Shown: positions 33,830 to 43,854 of the stretch, one piece after another
How the letters are laid out: each line of letters starts with the position of its first letter
How positions within the stretch are numbered: position 1 is the stretch's first letter
Assembly: GCA_012845835.1 (NCBI GenBank)
Contig: JABAKD010000001.1
Span: 4,098,976 to 4,162,975 of the forward strand
Length of the DNA: 64,000 nt
Reading direction: 5' to 3'
Source of the DNA: Undaria pinnatifida
Taxonomy: Eukaryota; Sar; Phaeophyceae; Laminariales; Alariaceae
Notes under the pieces: generated by a model
The model's database searches: none
Told to the model about the DNA's origin: nothing
The model's input: the letters and a program-made list of their open reading frames with translations, nothing else
Program-made: the position numbers and the translations under genes

Positions 33830-36080
33830 AGGAGCAACGGCCCGATTACGCGTCCGCACGAGGACTAGAGGCGGGTCTCTCCTTTTCATATGATTCACGC
33901 GGCTACACGGTACGTAGGCGAGCCGGGGTCGTGGTGTTGCGAAATTTCTAGACGTAGGCATAACCTACGTGAGTAGAGAGGGCTTGGTATCTGACCGCCA
34001 CGTCGTGTATCTTACTTGAATAGAGAGGGTTAGATTTTTCTGGCTGCCCACGCAGGCCACTGTTTATGCCGACAAGCGATGTAATTTCTCGGATAGTGCA
34101 CGACAGCGACGCACATGCCACACGACAGAAACTCACACGACCACACACGCTTGCCGCACGATGCATGAGTTGGCAGGGGTAGACTTTCTCGCTCACCACA
34201 ACAAGCAAACAACCCTCTGCTAGCGGTACGCAGGACAGTAGCAACTCGGGCGAACAAGTTCCTTCCCAGCATGCAGGCACCACGTCACACCACAACGCAC
34301 ACGAGCACGTACGGGGTAGAGACGAGCAGACCCGACATTTCACGTACGCACGATCCGGGATATATTTTAGTGCAAACTGCAACCGGTTTACATACGTACA
34401 GACCGAGATTCGCACACTCACGTACGTCAACGACGCCCGAAATATTTGAGGATTCGGAAAAATATAAAATCCAAAACATTTTCCGAATTTTCCATTTGAA
34501 ACATTTCCGAATTTCAACATTTCCGAAATTCCCCAAAATAAATAAATAATTAACTAATTAATTAAATTAATTATAATAAAATACATAAATAAATATATAA
34601 AATCTAATTAAAATTATATTAAATTTAAATCAAAATAAAATAAAATAATAAATAAACAAAGATATAAAATTTAATTAAAAATTATATTTAATTAAAATTA
34701 ATTCCAATAAAGGAATCAACGTTCAAGGTCATGCTGCACATTGTCGGATGGCAAGAACAATAATAATAATAATAATAAAGGATTACATAAAATAGATCGC
34801 CCAGGTACGCACAAAAGAACACGGGGATTATTTACGTATTTTATTCTCTCTCGTCCATTTGTCCTGTGTTTTGCCTGTACTTGGTATTTATTTATTTATT
34901 TTTTTATCCTCTTGTCGATGAGGTCAATATTCCCCTTTTATATACGGTACGCACACGCCCCGCTCAGGGGCTTTTGAGCTCGAACATACTGCTAAATACT
35001 CGATTTTCTTTATGGCACGGTCATGTTGGGATTCTTCCTTTTACCCGGTACACGAAGCACAAAATGCGGGTGCATATTATAAAGGCTCTGGACATTTCAC
35101 GCCAGCTCAACACTAGATTTACATGACCACAACAGATGACACACGAACAAACAGACGCCCAAACCGCACGCCAGCACAGCGAACCACGCTTATACGTACG
35201 CCTTTCAAAAATTACACGTTATACACACATACGCGTACTACAGTAGGCACGATACATCGAACACGCACACCGGTCACGAGCCGTCGAACACGCACCGAGG
35301 CAGCACAATCCCCGTTAGACACGCACGGCACGACCGCAAACGAACGCACAAGCACGTACGGCGGAACCGTATTCCGACGCACTCGTGCAAGTAGTTTCGG
35401 TGCAGCTCAAAACGGGCATAAGCACCAGCACATGCACACACGCACAAGGCGTACGAACACACCGAGCGAACCAGGACCCCGCACGCACACACCCGCACGC
35501 ACGCACTTGCACAAACCACGCACTCTGCATCCACAAGCACGACGCACTTGCACAAACATTGCATTCTGCACGCACACACCCATACGCTCGACGCATGGGC
35601 ACAAACTATGCCTCCCGGAAAGGACCATATACGCACGATTAACGCACTCGCGGAAAACCGCGCGCACCGGATTTGGTTATTATACTATCTGACGCACCGG
35701 TACACGAGCAAACGCAAGCGCAATTACAGGGTGGGGTACGCACTTACCAACGCACGCACACGCCCCGTACGCGAGCCAACACAAGCGTAGCACAGGCGCA
35801 GGCGCGCACGCACACAAACGCGAGTACACCCGAACCGTGCACAGAGCGCGCCAGCACATGCACAAAACACGCACAAGCGCAAGCACACGCACAAAACCAC
35901 GCACAGGCGTAAGCGCACGCACAAACTACGCACAGGCGTAAGGCACACGCGCAAACCACGCACAGGCGCAAGCACACGCGCAAACCACGCACAGGCGTAA
36001 GCACACGCGCAAACCACGCACAGGCGTAAGCACACGCACAAATCACGCACAAGTGTAAGCACTCGCACAAGGCACTTACA
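33830..36080 (+). other. First spacer of the YR element
   Basis: No credible gene. It contains an extremely AT-rich tract at about 34535-34720 (runs of TAAATTAA and AATAAAAT type). A CA/CG-rich low-complexity region follows (35120-36070). Long apparent ORFs in the latter are Thr/Arg- or Cys/Val-rich readings of simple sequence on both strands. Confidence 0.6.
35870..36065 (+). repeat. ~29 bp minisatellite upstream of gag
   Basis: About six units of the form GCACAGGCGTAAGCACACGC followed by GCAAACCAC, with small changes. It decays leftward into irregular GCACACGC repeats from about 35430. It ends ~30 bases before the gag frame. Confidence 0.85.
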
Positions 36081-36093
36081 CAACACTCTGGGA

Positions 36094-36855
36094 ATGCCCA
36101 CGTCCGATTTTCCCCGACCACAGTTTACGGCGAAGTTCACCGCATTGCTGCATCACACGCACGCCTACGACAAGGCGACGATGCGGGACATCAACAGCAT
36201 CGCCTCTTCCATCGAAGAGCTCGTGCCAATGCTCACACAACTCATAGAGCTGTGTCGCCAGCACCCAGCCAAACTCAAGCGGGAACTTACGACGGTGTCG
36301 ACTCTCCTCGCGGGAGTGAACAAGTGCATAGCGCTGAAGCAGCCCGTCAGGGCAGCGCTCTTCATTTATCAGGAGACGCACCAAAAAATGGTCGGGGCCA
36401 CGTCGGTGGACCACACAGCCCTAGACCTGGCTTTAAAGAACCTGAAGAAACTCGGGGGACAGTCGGTCGTAGCCGAGTTCCCAGGGTGGAACCGGGGACT
36501 TGGAGGAGGGGGGAGGACATACGGGTACCGGACTCCCCGCAGCCAGCCGACCACAACCGGCCGTTTCTCGGCGGGGAGGGGCCACTACTACAGCCCCCCG
36601 CCGCTGGCGGGACGTGGAAGCGCCGGCACGGGGCACTACACCCCCCCCCGCCGGGGCGGGGGGCGCATGCAAGGCGGCAGGGGGCGCGGCCAGATGGGAC
36701 GGGGCGTGGCAGCCGGGAGCCCCGGGAGGAGGGCGATCTGCGGACGATGCGATGCACAGGGCCTCAACGCGGACCACTCGCACAGCACGTGCCCCCAGGT
36801 GGTGTGCCACCGGTGCCACCAGTCGGGGCACATTCAAACCAACTGCCAAAACTGA
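36094..36855 (+). CDS. Gag-like nucleocapsid protein with zinc knuckles
   Basis: 253 codons. The N-terminal ~130 residues are helical (IEELVPMLTQLIELC, then ELTTVSTLLAGVNKC), consistent with a capsid-like assembly domain. The middle is Gly/Arg/Pro-rich (RGGGRMQGGRGRGQMGRG), likely binding RNA. The tail carries two Cys/His motifs: CGRCDAQGLNADHSHSTC and CHRCHQSGHIQTNC (C-x2-C-x4-H-x4-C), the classical retroelement CCHC knuckle. The stop TGA is at 36853-36855. The start is uncertain: ATG 36094 is the first in frame, but splicing from the first ORF could add an N-terminus. The homologous remnant at 9801-10229 has the same tail. Packaging of the element RNA is inferred from family knowledge. Confidence 0.85.
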   Translation: MPTSDFPRPQFTAKFTALLHHTHAYDKATMRDINSIASSIEELVPMLTQLIELCRQHPAKLKRELTTVSTLLAGVNKCIALKQPVRAALFIYQETHQKMVGATSVDHTALDLALKNLKKLGGQSVVAEFPGWNRGLGGGGRTYGYRTPRSQPTTTGRFSAGRGHYYSPPPLAGRGSAGTGHYTPPRRGGGRMQGGRGRGQMGRGVAAGSPGRRAICGRCDAQGLNADHSHSTCPQVVCHRCHQSGHIQTNCQN

Positions 36856-36857
36856 TT

Positions 36858-39325
36858 GACCCCCCGAACCCCCCCCCCCCCCCCCCCCCCCCCCACACAC
36901 ACACACCTCTCGGGGAGCGGAGTACGTTTTTGTAGTTCTTTTTCTGGGTCTGATCGAATACCGGCGAGGTTTTAATGGGAGTACGGAATACGTATTTTAT
37001 TATTATAGTTCTCCCTTCAGCCCGAACGGAGTACGTATTTTATCATTATAGTTGTCTTTTCGGCCGGATCGATTACCGACGAGGGACGCAGGGCGTAACA
37101 GGAGTACAAGTACCGACAAACACTCTTGTCGGGAACGTAAAAGCCACTTGCCCTAACCCCTCCAGACGCGGAGTACGTAATTAATACCATAGTTGCCTTT
37201 TTCCTCGGTTTGATAGAATGCCAATCGGAGATCAACGTAGAAACGGGCGGGGAAGTGCCGGCGAGCACACGAACGTCGGAAGCGAGGGGGGATACATATA
37301 TAATGGACGAGCGGTTATATACACCCCCTCTCGAGCAAACTTGTTTGTGATTGGTTTGTTTTCCGCGGGTAAAATGTGTCTATGTTGGTTTGCTTGGTTA
37401 TTATATTGGTGGGGTGTTTATGTTGGTCTGTTCTGTCTGGTTTTATGGTGGTCCGCTGTGTTTCGGCTGGTTTTACGTGGACAATTCGTTTGTTCCACAG
37501 GGCATTCGCACGGAAGATAAGGAGGCCGGGACAAACGCCGAAGCGTAGAATTCCCCCCCGCACCATGGTAGGCGGAATGTTTTTCTAGGATTGGTCGACC
37601 GTTTATTCCGGCCTGCTCGCGTCGACAGGTGCGGCCGGTTTGTTTTGTTTTTCGTTAGTGCGTTCGCAAAGCAGCCAGTGACGAGGGCCCGAGGAAACAG
37701 TATGAAACATATCTATATCGTGTAGATTAGCGGGGTATACATGTTTTCTCTGTAAAAGGTTTGTCGATTGTTATGTAGGCTTGCACCGAGGGCAGTGAGA
37801 TGCAAAACGAACGCCGAGAGCGCGAGGGGCACGCATCTCAGCACCCAACAAGCTACGGGTTAAATACTATAGGTAATTAGACGGAGTTTTTATATTTTCC
37901 TTTCACTGAAGAGCGCGTTCGCTTGCGGGTAGAAGTTCGAAAGGGGGGGGGGGACCAATACCCCTCCACGTACCACGAGGTATAGTACGTACAGGTTTCG
38001 CTCGAACGGAGGGTGGTCTCTTCCACAACGTACCACGAGGTACAATTACGTATCATATTACATTTTCACTCGACCGGAGGTTTGGTTTTTTTTCGCGCCG
38101 CGGATTTCCGTTTGTAGTTTGTCGCGCACAGGCATTGAGGATGAGCGGAACAGGCGCAGAGCCTCGGACGAGCACCCGACGAGCACACGAGGGTCGGAGG
38201 GAAGGGGGAGAGGGAGTGTTTTCCCCTGCGCCACGGTGTACGTAGTTTACTTTAGAATGTGTAACGCCGTTTGATGGGAAGTCGATTTGTTTTCTGTTAT
38301 TGGTTTGTTGCCGAGTGGTCAATGCATTCGTTTCGAGGACAAGGAGGGGAATAGACGCGGGGCCGCGTTGGAATATTTTTTACCCGTCCTTTAGAAGGCA
38401 AACTAGAACGGTAGAACGTGAGGTCAGGACGACAAGCACATAATAATATATTTATACGACATCGAGCACGCTCACGCGTTGATGGAACTCAGGAGGAGTC
38501 GGCACGACGCACATCTTTCTTTATTTTTATTGCTTATTGCTCTATTTTATTTTATTTCTATAGGTGTGTGATACCTGTTACATCATATATATTGCGTTTA
38601 TGTATTCATATATACTTATATATACGCATTTTCTTCACCTATTATGTCCCTCGTCCGTTAGGAGGAAAACTGAGAAGGTTGGGTTACGGCGAGAACCAAG
38701 TAGGCAGCCCTCGCTTACATGTACAGATAGCGGAGGGTGTAACACACACGTATAGGACAAACACCGGGGTTTAAAGCAAATTACAGATCCTGGATCGAGT
38801 AGGACCCTAACGAAAACTTGACCATAATATTCCACGGTTCGGAAATGCACTCCCGGATTTTACCCACGAAGGGTGCCTCGTACGCATCAAAACATTGCGC
38901 CAGATAATACACTGCCATATTATGAGAGTTAGTCAGAAAGAGATCCGAAATTTTGTACATGAGTACTCCACCCCAGATTGTTAAGGTTTTCTGAAAGAGG
39001 CTGGGCTGGTACGCCAGCAGCCGCTACACGCAGGCTTGTAGAGAGAGTAGGGTAGCCACGTGCCAGCTGCTACACACTCTCCGACAAGCCTCTGAACCTT
39101 GCCCTTGATACTATGGCAGGGACTTTGGTTTCAAGGATTGTGCACGACGCGCGCTCGCTAGTACATAGACGAGTAGATTCGAAAAACATCCAACGTAATA
39201 GACATACACATTCGTGTCCCCTCACAAGACCCGAAGTGCCCCCCACACAAGACACGAACGTATAACAGAAATTCACAAACCCGTGCTCCATACACATCAC
39301 ACCTTGTTTCTGCTCCACGAAATAG
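36858..39325 (+). other. Second spacer of the YR element (gag to pol)
   Basis: 2.5 kb without a recognisable gene. It begins with a 31-base C-run and a CA-run (36870-36906). Near-repeats of GAGTACGTATTTTAT follow (36980-37050), and ACGTACCACGAGGTA-type repeats occur at 37967 and 38029. Short frames are scattered on both strands. It is unusual for gag and pol to be this far apart in this group, so the spacer may hold old insertions or an intron. Confidence 0.55.
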
Positions 39326-41617
39326 GCAGTAAGGGTTTTCCTGGAGGAGCGGAGACGCCGCATAGATCGAGTTCGAACGTATTTTCTCGAGGACGAAGGG
39401 CGTGACCCCGAGGCAGGGGCAGTCCAGGGCAATCGGCATACGCAGCGCCCGACCTCGGATCTGAACAGCCAGACCCTTCTAGAAGAGAAACCGTTGCCCA
39501 CACCACAGAATGCCCCGTTACGAAGAGAAGCAGATTTCGTCCCGGGACACTTGAGTACAGCCTTAGAGTTCTGGCGAGACGAGATCCTAGCAGAACTCGC
39601 AGAGGATCAGAGACAGTCCATGTTGAGATGGCTCGGAGGGGTGACAGTTCACGAGTTTATCGATTCGAAAGCGGAAGGAGTATTCATGGGAAGGCGGTAC
39701 AACGGGAGAGACATCACCCCGGCAATTTTCCAAAACCATGTGCCACCCAAATTCGAACTATGGGTAGACGCAGAACTTGCCAATCTAGTCGAGAAGGGAT
39801 GTCTGGCAAAATGGTCGGACATAGCGGATACCGGAAAACATCCAACACCCGACCTAGTCTTACCGTTAGGGGTAGAGCCCAGCAAACCCGGGCTGTTCTG
39901 GGATGGAAGGTGGCTCAATAACATGTGCAGACGCACCCCTTTTACCATGGACGGAGTAGGAAAGGTGTCGCAGGTAGCGTGGAGGGGAGCGTACCAGGTA
40001 ACGTTAGACCATAAGAGCGGTTTTCACCATGTCCCTATTGATCCGGAGTCGTGGACATTTTTCGGTCTGTGCTGGAGAGGAGAATACTACGTTTGGACCG
40101 TGCTTTGTTTCGGTTGGTGCTCATCCCCGTACATTTACCACACACTGTCCGAAGCAGTAGGACAGTACCTGAGGGCACGAGATGTACCGGTACTGGTTTG
40201 GATCGACGATTTCTACCTGACAAATTTCCGCGTTTCTCGCAATAGCAATCCCGAACAACAGGCCGAAGCGGCCCTAGCTGCGGTACACTTGGCGCTCTGT
40301 GTGTTCCACAGAGCAGGATATTTCATGTCGGTGGAGAAGTGCGTATTTAATCCCACGACAAGTTTAGTGTACTTGGGAATAGTGTGTGACTCGGCGAAAT
40401 GCCGTTTCGAGGTCCCAGAGGATAAACTAGTGAAGTTAGAGACACTCATAACCGCGGCGATAGACGCGAGTTCGATCACGTTCGCAGAACTGGAGAAGGT
40501 AGCCGGGAAGTGTACAAGCATGACGGTGGCGGTCCCAGCCGCGAGCCTGTATACATTCCACATGTACAAGCAGATCGGACACCTCCAACGCACCGGAAAG
40601 AGTAGAGTCTCAGCGACGGTTAAGGTAGCTCCGAACGGAAGTCTCAGAGCCGAATTTGACAGATGGCTGGAGGTACGGGCACGCATGAACGGAGCGACTT
40701 GGTTCCAAGCACAACACCGAGTATTATCAGTATCAGGTGCGACCGATGCGTCGTCATCAGGTTGGGGGGGTGTCATGAGGGGCCCGGACCAAACTCTTTT
40801 CGAAGCGGCAGCCGATTTCCCCGATGAATGGGTAGAGGCCCACATAAACGAGAAGGAAGCCTACGCATTACTCGAGACCATCCGACTGTTTAGCATGGCC
40901 AGGCCGTCCCAAATCCAAGGTTCGACGGTAGTCGTAGACGTCGACAACCAGACGGTGTTCTATGCTTTTCGCAAAGGGAAGTCACCAAACGCCCGGATGC
41001 ACGAGGTCATTACCAGTTTGTTCTGGCTACAGGTTGACCTAGATTTCTCTCTCAATTTGCGGTGGGTATGCTCCGCGGACAACAAAGAGGCAGACGATCT
41101 ATCCCGAGCAAACGGCGAGGAGTATGTACGTTTGACACAGGGCGCATTTGCTACACTTTGGGAGAGTTGGGGAGGTTTTGACATGGACTTGATGGCGACG
41201 ACAGCGTCGACACAGAGAATCCCAGAAGGAGTTCAAGGGGCGGGAGAAAAGCTCCTTTTCTTTTCGCGTTACCACACGGAGGAAAGCGCGGGGGTAGACG
41301 TGTTGAGCCAGGATGTCAGCAAGATGCCGAGCTCTTCGAGGGAGTGTTTTGGTTTCTGTTTCCCACCCCCGAGTATGGTAGGCGTCGTACTACAACACTT
41401 GGCAGAGAGAAGGGCGCACGCCGTCATACTAGTGCCGGACTTGAAGCTACAGTGGTTTCCCAAACTCGCAGAGGCGACAGTAAGGTCTCAACCGGTGTCA
41501 GGACCGGGGGAGGATAGCCAGTTTTTCCGCTCGCACCACCAGAGGAACAGGATAGCACACCGTTTCCACAAGTGGGGCATGAGAGCAGTGGAAGTGGACT
41601 TCAGGGGAATACAATAA
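39326..41617 (+). CDS. Pol: reverse transcriptase, RNase H and conserved C-terminal domain
   Basis: The frame is open from 39326, directly after a stop that overlaps a possible acceptor (AATAGGCAG). It has no ATG until about 39620, inside the conserved region, so translation likely depends on splicing or recoding. RT: VLPLGVEP, FWDGRWLN, YQVTLDHKSGFHHV, then FGWCSSPYIY and the active-site VWIDDFYL with Asp codons at 40205 and 40208. RNase H: GATDASSSGWGGV (about 40736), VDVDNQTVFYAF (near 40935) and the EADDLSR end motif (near 41090). The C-terminal domain has FDMDLMA, GVDVLSQDV, FGFCFPPPSMVG (near 41350) and VPDLKLQWFPKL. It resembles the region after RNase H in DIRS/Ngaro elements, related at a distance to phage Dam-like methyltransferases. 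No protease was seen. The protein copies element RNA into DNA (family knowledge). Confidence 0.93.
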   Translation, partial: AVRVFLEERRRRIDRVRTYFLEDEGRDPEAGAVQGNRHTQRPTSDLNSQTLLEEKPLPTPQNAPLRREADFVPGHLSTALEFWRDEILAELAEDQRQSMLRWLGGVTVHEFIDSKAEGVFMGRRYNGRDITPAIFQNHVPPKFELWVDAELANLVEKGCLAKWSDIADTGKHPTPDLVLPLGVEPSKPGLFWDGRWLNNMCRRTPFTMDGVGKVSQVAWRGAYQVTLDHKSGFHHVPIDPESWTFFGLCWRGEYYVWTVLCFGWCSSPYIYHTLSEAVGQYLRARDVPVLVWIDDFYLTNFRVSRNSNPEQQAEAALAAVHLALCVFHRAGYFMSVEKCVFNPTTSLVYLGIVCDSAKCRFEVPEDKLVKLETLITAAIDASSITFAELEKVAGKCTSMTVAVPAASLYTFHMYKQIGHLQRTGKSRVSATVKVAPNGSLRAEFDRWLEVRARMNGATWFQAQHRVLSVSGATDASSSGWGGVMRGPDQTLFEAAADFPDEWVEAHINEKEAYALLETIRLFSMARPSQIQGSTVVVDVDNQTVFYAFRKGKSPNARMHEVITSLFWLQVDLDFSLNLRWVCSADNKEADDLSRANGEEYVRLTQGAFATLWESWGGFDMDLMATTASTQRIPEGVQGAGEKLLFFSRYHTEESAGVDVLSQDVSKMPSSSRECFGFCFPPPSMVGVVLQHLAERRAHAVILVPDLKLQWFPKLAEATVRSQPVSGPGEDSQFFRSHHQRNRIAHRFHKWGMRAVEVDFRGIQ

Positions 41618-41749
41618 CAAAGTTAACGCAACGCACGAGTCTCACCCATCGAACGCACTCCACTCACACGCACGCACAAGCATGACACCGTTACCGACCA
41701 ACGCGCACATTGTTTTATCCGACACCGGCCCGAGCAGGCTTTTCGAGGG

Positions 41750-43231
41750 ATGCTCGGACCGTTTCGTTCTTTGGCACAAAAAATGGCAGCATTACTCACC
41801 GGGTTCTCCGCAGACAAGACACTCCCGGACACACACAATAACCCTTTGGTTAAGGTATCAGCGGTACGGGCACGGGTACTCTGCCCAATGTGTCATGGCG
41901 AGAACGACGAGGCATTCAGGTTCTGCCAATTCTGTGCGAAACCGAGTGTAAACGTCAGTGAAAGTACAACCCCGCCGATGCTAGTAGATGAGAAGGCCAT
42001 TGAGCGGCGAGAGGAACAGTTCCACGCCGCCGTAGCAGCATTAGCATCGGTAAAGAGCAGGAATCAGACAACGGATTTGTTTAACAGGTTTCTCAGATCA
42101 CGAGTGGGGAAAGGCGCCAGACATATGGCGGCCGCACAACCAATAGACGTTCTTCAGTTCCTCTGTTGGTTAGACGCATGCGGAGAGCGGAGACGCACAG
42201 TCGTACACCACGTAGACTGCGAGGCAGTGGGGACAGACACACTCACAGATTCCTGCAGAACGGGAGGTCTATGCGACAAGAGGTTTGCCCACGATTCCCT
42301 CCGAACAAATTACGTATCCAAGCTCGCAGTAGCGTATGAGAGAGATCTCGGGGTGGCGCCAGCATGGTGCGACCAGTTAAGGGTAGGGAACCCAGTCAGG
42401 AGCGACATCGTGACCCAGTACATGGCTTTCACGAGAGCAGAGCAAAAGAAAGCAGGCGTGAGGGTGAAACAGGCACCGGCTTTGTTGCGCAGCCACCTAT
42501 CAGCTATCGTAACACCTTTACAAGCACGCCTCCAGGGCACGGTAGATAAGGTAGAGAAGCTGACCCTCGCTCGCAACATTGCTCTATTCACGGTAGCGTT
42601 CGGTACAACAAAGCGAGGAGACGAACTTACGCGCACCCTCATCCAACGCATTCTTAGGCTTCCCAACCATTGCGGTTTCCTGTTCAATTTCCAGTGGGGA
42701 AAGACCATGCGAGACGGTGCAGACCATTTGCTCACCATTCCTTACGACGAGCAGCACCCAGACACATGCGCCATTAGAGCAGTCGAACAATGGATAGCAG
42801 TAGGAAACTTCGCCGGGTGGGACATGGACAAGGGTTACCTGTTTCCGACCATTACCACGGTAGGAGAGAGTGGCGAGCCGGTGCGAGGCGCTCACCCACT
42901 TTCAGCGAGTCAAATGACATCTTTTCTCAAGCAGAGCGCGGCCGCAGCAGGCGTAGAAGGGGATTTCTCGATGCACTCGTTCAGATCGGGGGGGGCGGTT
43001 TCACGAGCTTTAGCGGGGGACGATCTGTCCACCATCATGCAACGAGCATTTTGGAAAGACCCGAAAACAGCACGGAGGTACATGCAGCTAGCCCAAGTAG
43101 TGTCCCCAGGATCATCGGGATATTCCATGGTCCCTGGAGTGACAGAGGACCAATACAGGGTTATCAATGATTTCCCGTTGAGTACTCAGAGCAAGTCATG
43201 GGCAGCGTTCGGAAATGCTCCAATGATGTAA
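41750..43231 (+). CDS. Tyrosine recombinase (integrase) with N-terminal C4 zinc motif
   Basis: 493 codons starting 132 bases after pol; the ATG at 41881-41900 region (CPMC) shows the zinc motif belongs well inside, so the first in-frame start is kept as provisional. The N-terminal motif is CPMCHGENDEAFRFCQFC (C-x2-C-x11-C-x2-C). A helical core-binding region follows (residues 80-260). Catalytic residues visible: R289 in TKRGDEL, K318 in WGKT, HSFR with H409 and R412, W435, and Y444 in ARRYMQL. This is the complete phage-integrase-type set, so the enzyme is likely active. It would insert circular double-stranded cDNA without target duplication (family knowledge), which agrees with the flanks. 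The stop TAA lies 136 bases before B1. Confidence 0.93.
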   Translation: MLGPFRSLAQKMAALLTGFSADKTLPDTHNNPLVKVSAVRARVLCPMCHGENDEAFRFCQFCAKPSVNVSESTTPPMLVDEKAIERREEQFHAAVAALASVKSRNQTTDLFNRFLRSRVGKGARHMAAAQPIDVLQFLCWLDACGERRRTVVHHVDCEAVGTDTLTDSCRTGGLCDKRFAHDSLRTNYVSKLAVAYERDLGVAPAWCDQLRVGNPVRSDIVTQYMAFTRAEQKKAGVRVKQAPALLRSHLSAIVTPLQARLQGTVDKVEKLTLARNIALFTVAFGTTKRGDELTRTLIQRILRLPNHCGFLFNFQWGKTMRDGADHLLTIPYDEQHPDTCAIRAVEQWIAVGNFAGWDMDKGYLFPTITTVGESGEPVRGAHPLSASQMTSFLKQSAAAAGVEGDFSMHSFRSGGAVSRALAGDDLSTIMQRAFWKDPKTARRYMQLAQVVSPGSSGYSMVPGVTEDQYRVINDFPLSTQSKSWAAFGNAPMM

Positions 43232-43366
43232 TACAATTATCGTCTTAACAACAGCGACCAAGAGAGAGAGTATGGGATGACAGCCCGATCAGCATAACGA
43301 CAAACTGAATATCGTGATACTGAGAGGACTACAGAGTATGGGAGGGGAGGTAGCACCGGCCACGGG

Positions 43367-43430
43367 AGGTGCTTCCACCATTCTTATCCCACACTATATG
43401 AGAAGAAGAACTGGTCCGAGAATACATGCG
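43367..43430 (+). repeat. Split direct repeat B1
   Basis: Begins AGGTGCTTCCACCATTCTTA and ends GAGAATACATGCG, identical to B2. Looser similarity extends about 15 bases upstream (TAGCACCGGCC). Confidence 0.92.
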
Positions 43431-43588
43431 TATTATCCAGAACCGGGATGGGGAACGTTCTCGAACGATCCCCTATCCCCCACGAAATGATAGGCCTCAT
43501 TCGAGGACAAGACAAGCCCCCAAGCTCACTTTCCAACAAGCTGTTCTTCTCCAAATAGAGAAGGGAGAATCGAGAGCTTATTTGAGAC
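43431..43588 (+). repeat. Split direct repeat A2
   Basis: Directly abuts B1 and matches A1 over its full 158 bp. The B1/A2 junction (ATACATGCG then TATTATCCAG) equals the sequence expected of a circularised element. Confidence 0.93.
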
Positions 43589-43790
43589 ACCGCCCGCCCA
43601 CCCCACAAAGAATACAACATATTTACACGGTGTAAGGGACACCAGGTATACGCAGACCTGGTTCTAAGTTCTTCTTCAACCGCCGACGGAAAGACCCGAG
43701 TGTCCGGTTGTACTTGCGAATGAATACACGGAAAACCGACGACACTCGGGGGCTTTTTCGCCGACGGGGTGGCAGCACCGACCCTTCGGT

Positions 43791-43854
43791 AGGTGCTTCC
43801 ACCATTCTTATCCCACACTATATGAGAAGAAGAACTGGTCCGAGAATACATGCG
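43791..43854 (+). repeat. Split direct repeat B2 and right end of the element
   Basis: Identical to B1 by eye. After 43854 the sequence returns to the array unit (CATTCGTGCTGCTTCTACAC). Between A2 and B2 (43589-43790) is unique element sequence with an inverted pair: GACCCGAGTGTCC near 43694 and GACACTCGGGGGC near 43741. Confidence 0.93.

Larger units (their letters stand above)
32745..43854 (+). mobile_element. Intact YR retrotransposon with split direct repeats
   Basis: 11,110 bp. Ends: A1 32745-32902, B1 43367-43430, A2 43431-43588, B2 43791-43854. A1 equals A2 over 158 bp and B1 equals B2 over 64 bp by eye, giving the A1-genes-B1-A2-B2 order typical of Ngaro/VIPER/TATE-like YR retroelements. 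The flanks read CCATTG before and CATTCGTG after. The empty array unit reads CCATTG(T/C)ATTCGTG, so no target duplication is evident, as expected for tyrosine-recombinase integration. All major frames (gag, pol, recombinase) are open and the terminal repeats are identical, so the insertion is young and may be competent. At 11 kb it is large for the group because of two non-coding spacers. Confidence 0.93.

Noticed and set aside
35123-36140. 189-codon Thr/Arg-rich ORF and overlapping Cys/Val-rich minus-strand ORFs
   Set aside because: Low-complexity CA/CG minisatellite gives long open frames on both strands; no domain.
36252-36935. 227-codon frame overlapping gag, and minus-strand frames opposite it
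   Set aside because: Shadows of the GC-rich gag; only frame 36094-36855 has the zinc knuckles and a homologue in the decayed element.
40213-40845. 210-codon minus-strand ORF inside pol
   Set aside because: Antisense shadow of RT/RNase H codons.
32745-43588. LTR retrotransposon with 158 bp LTRs (A1/A2)
   Set aside because: The second repeat is internal, B1/B2 repeats follow, there is no DDE integrase or protease, and a tyrosine recombinase is present.
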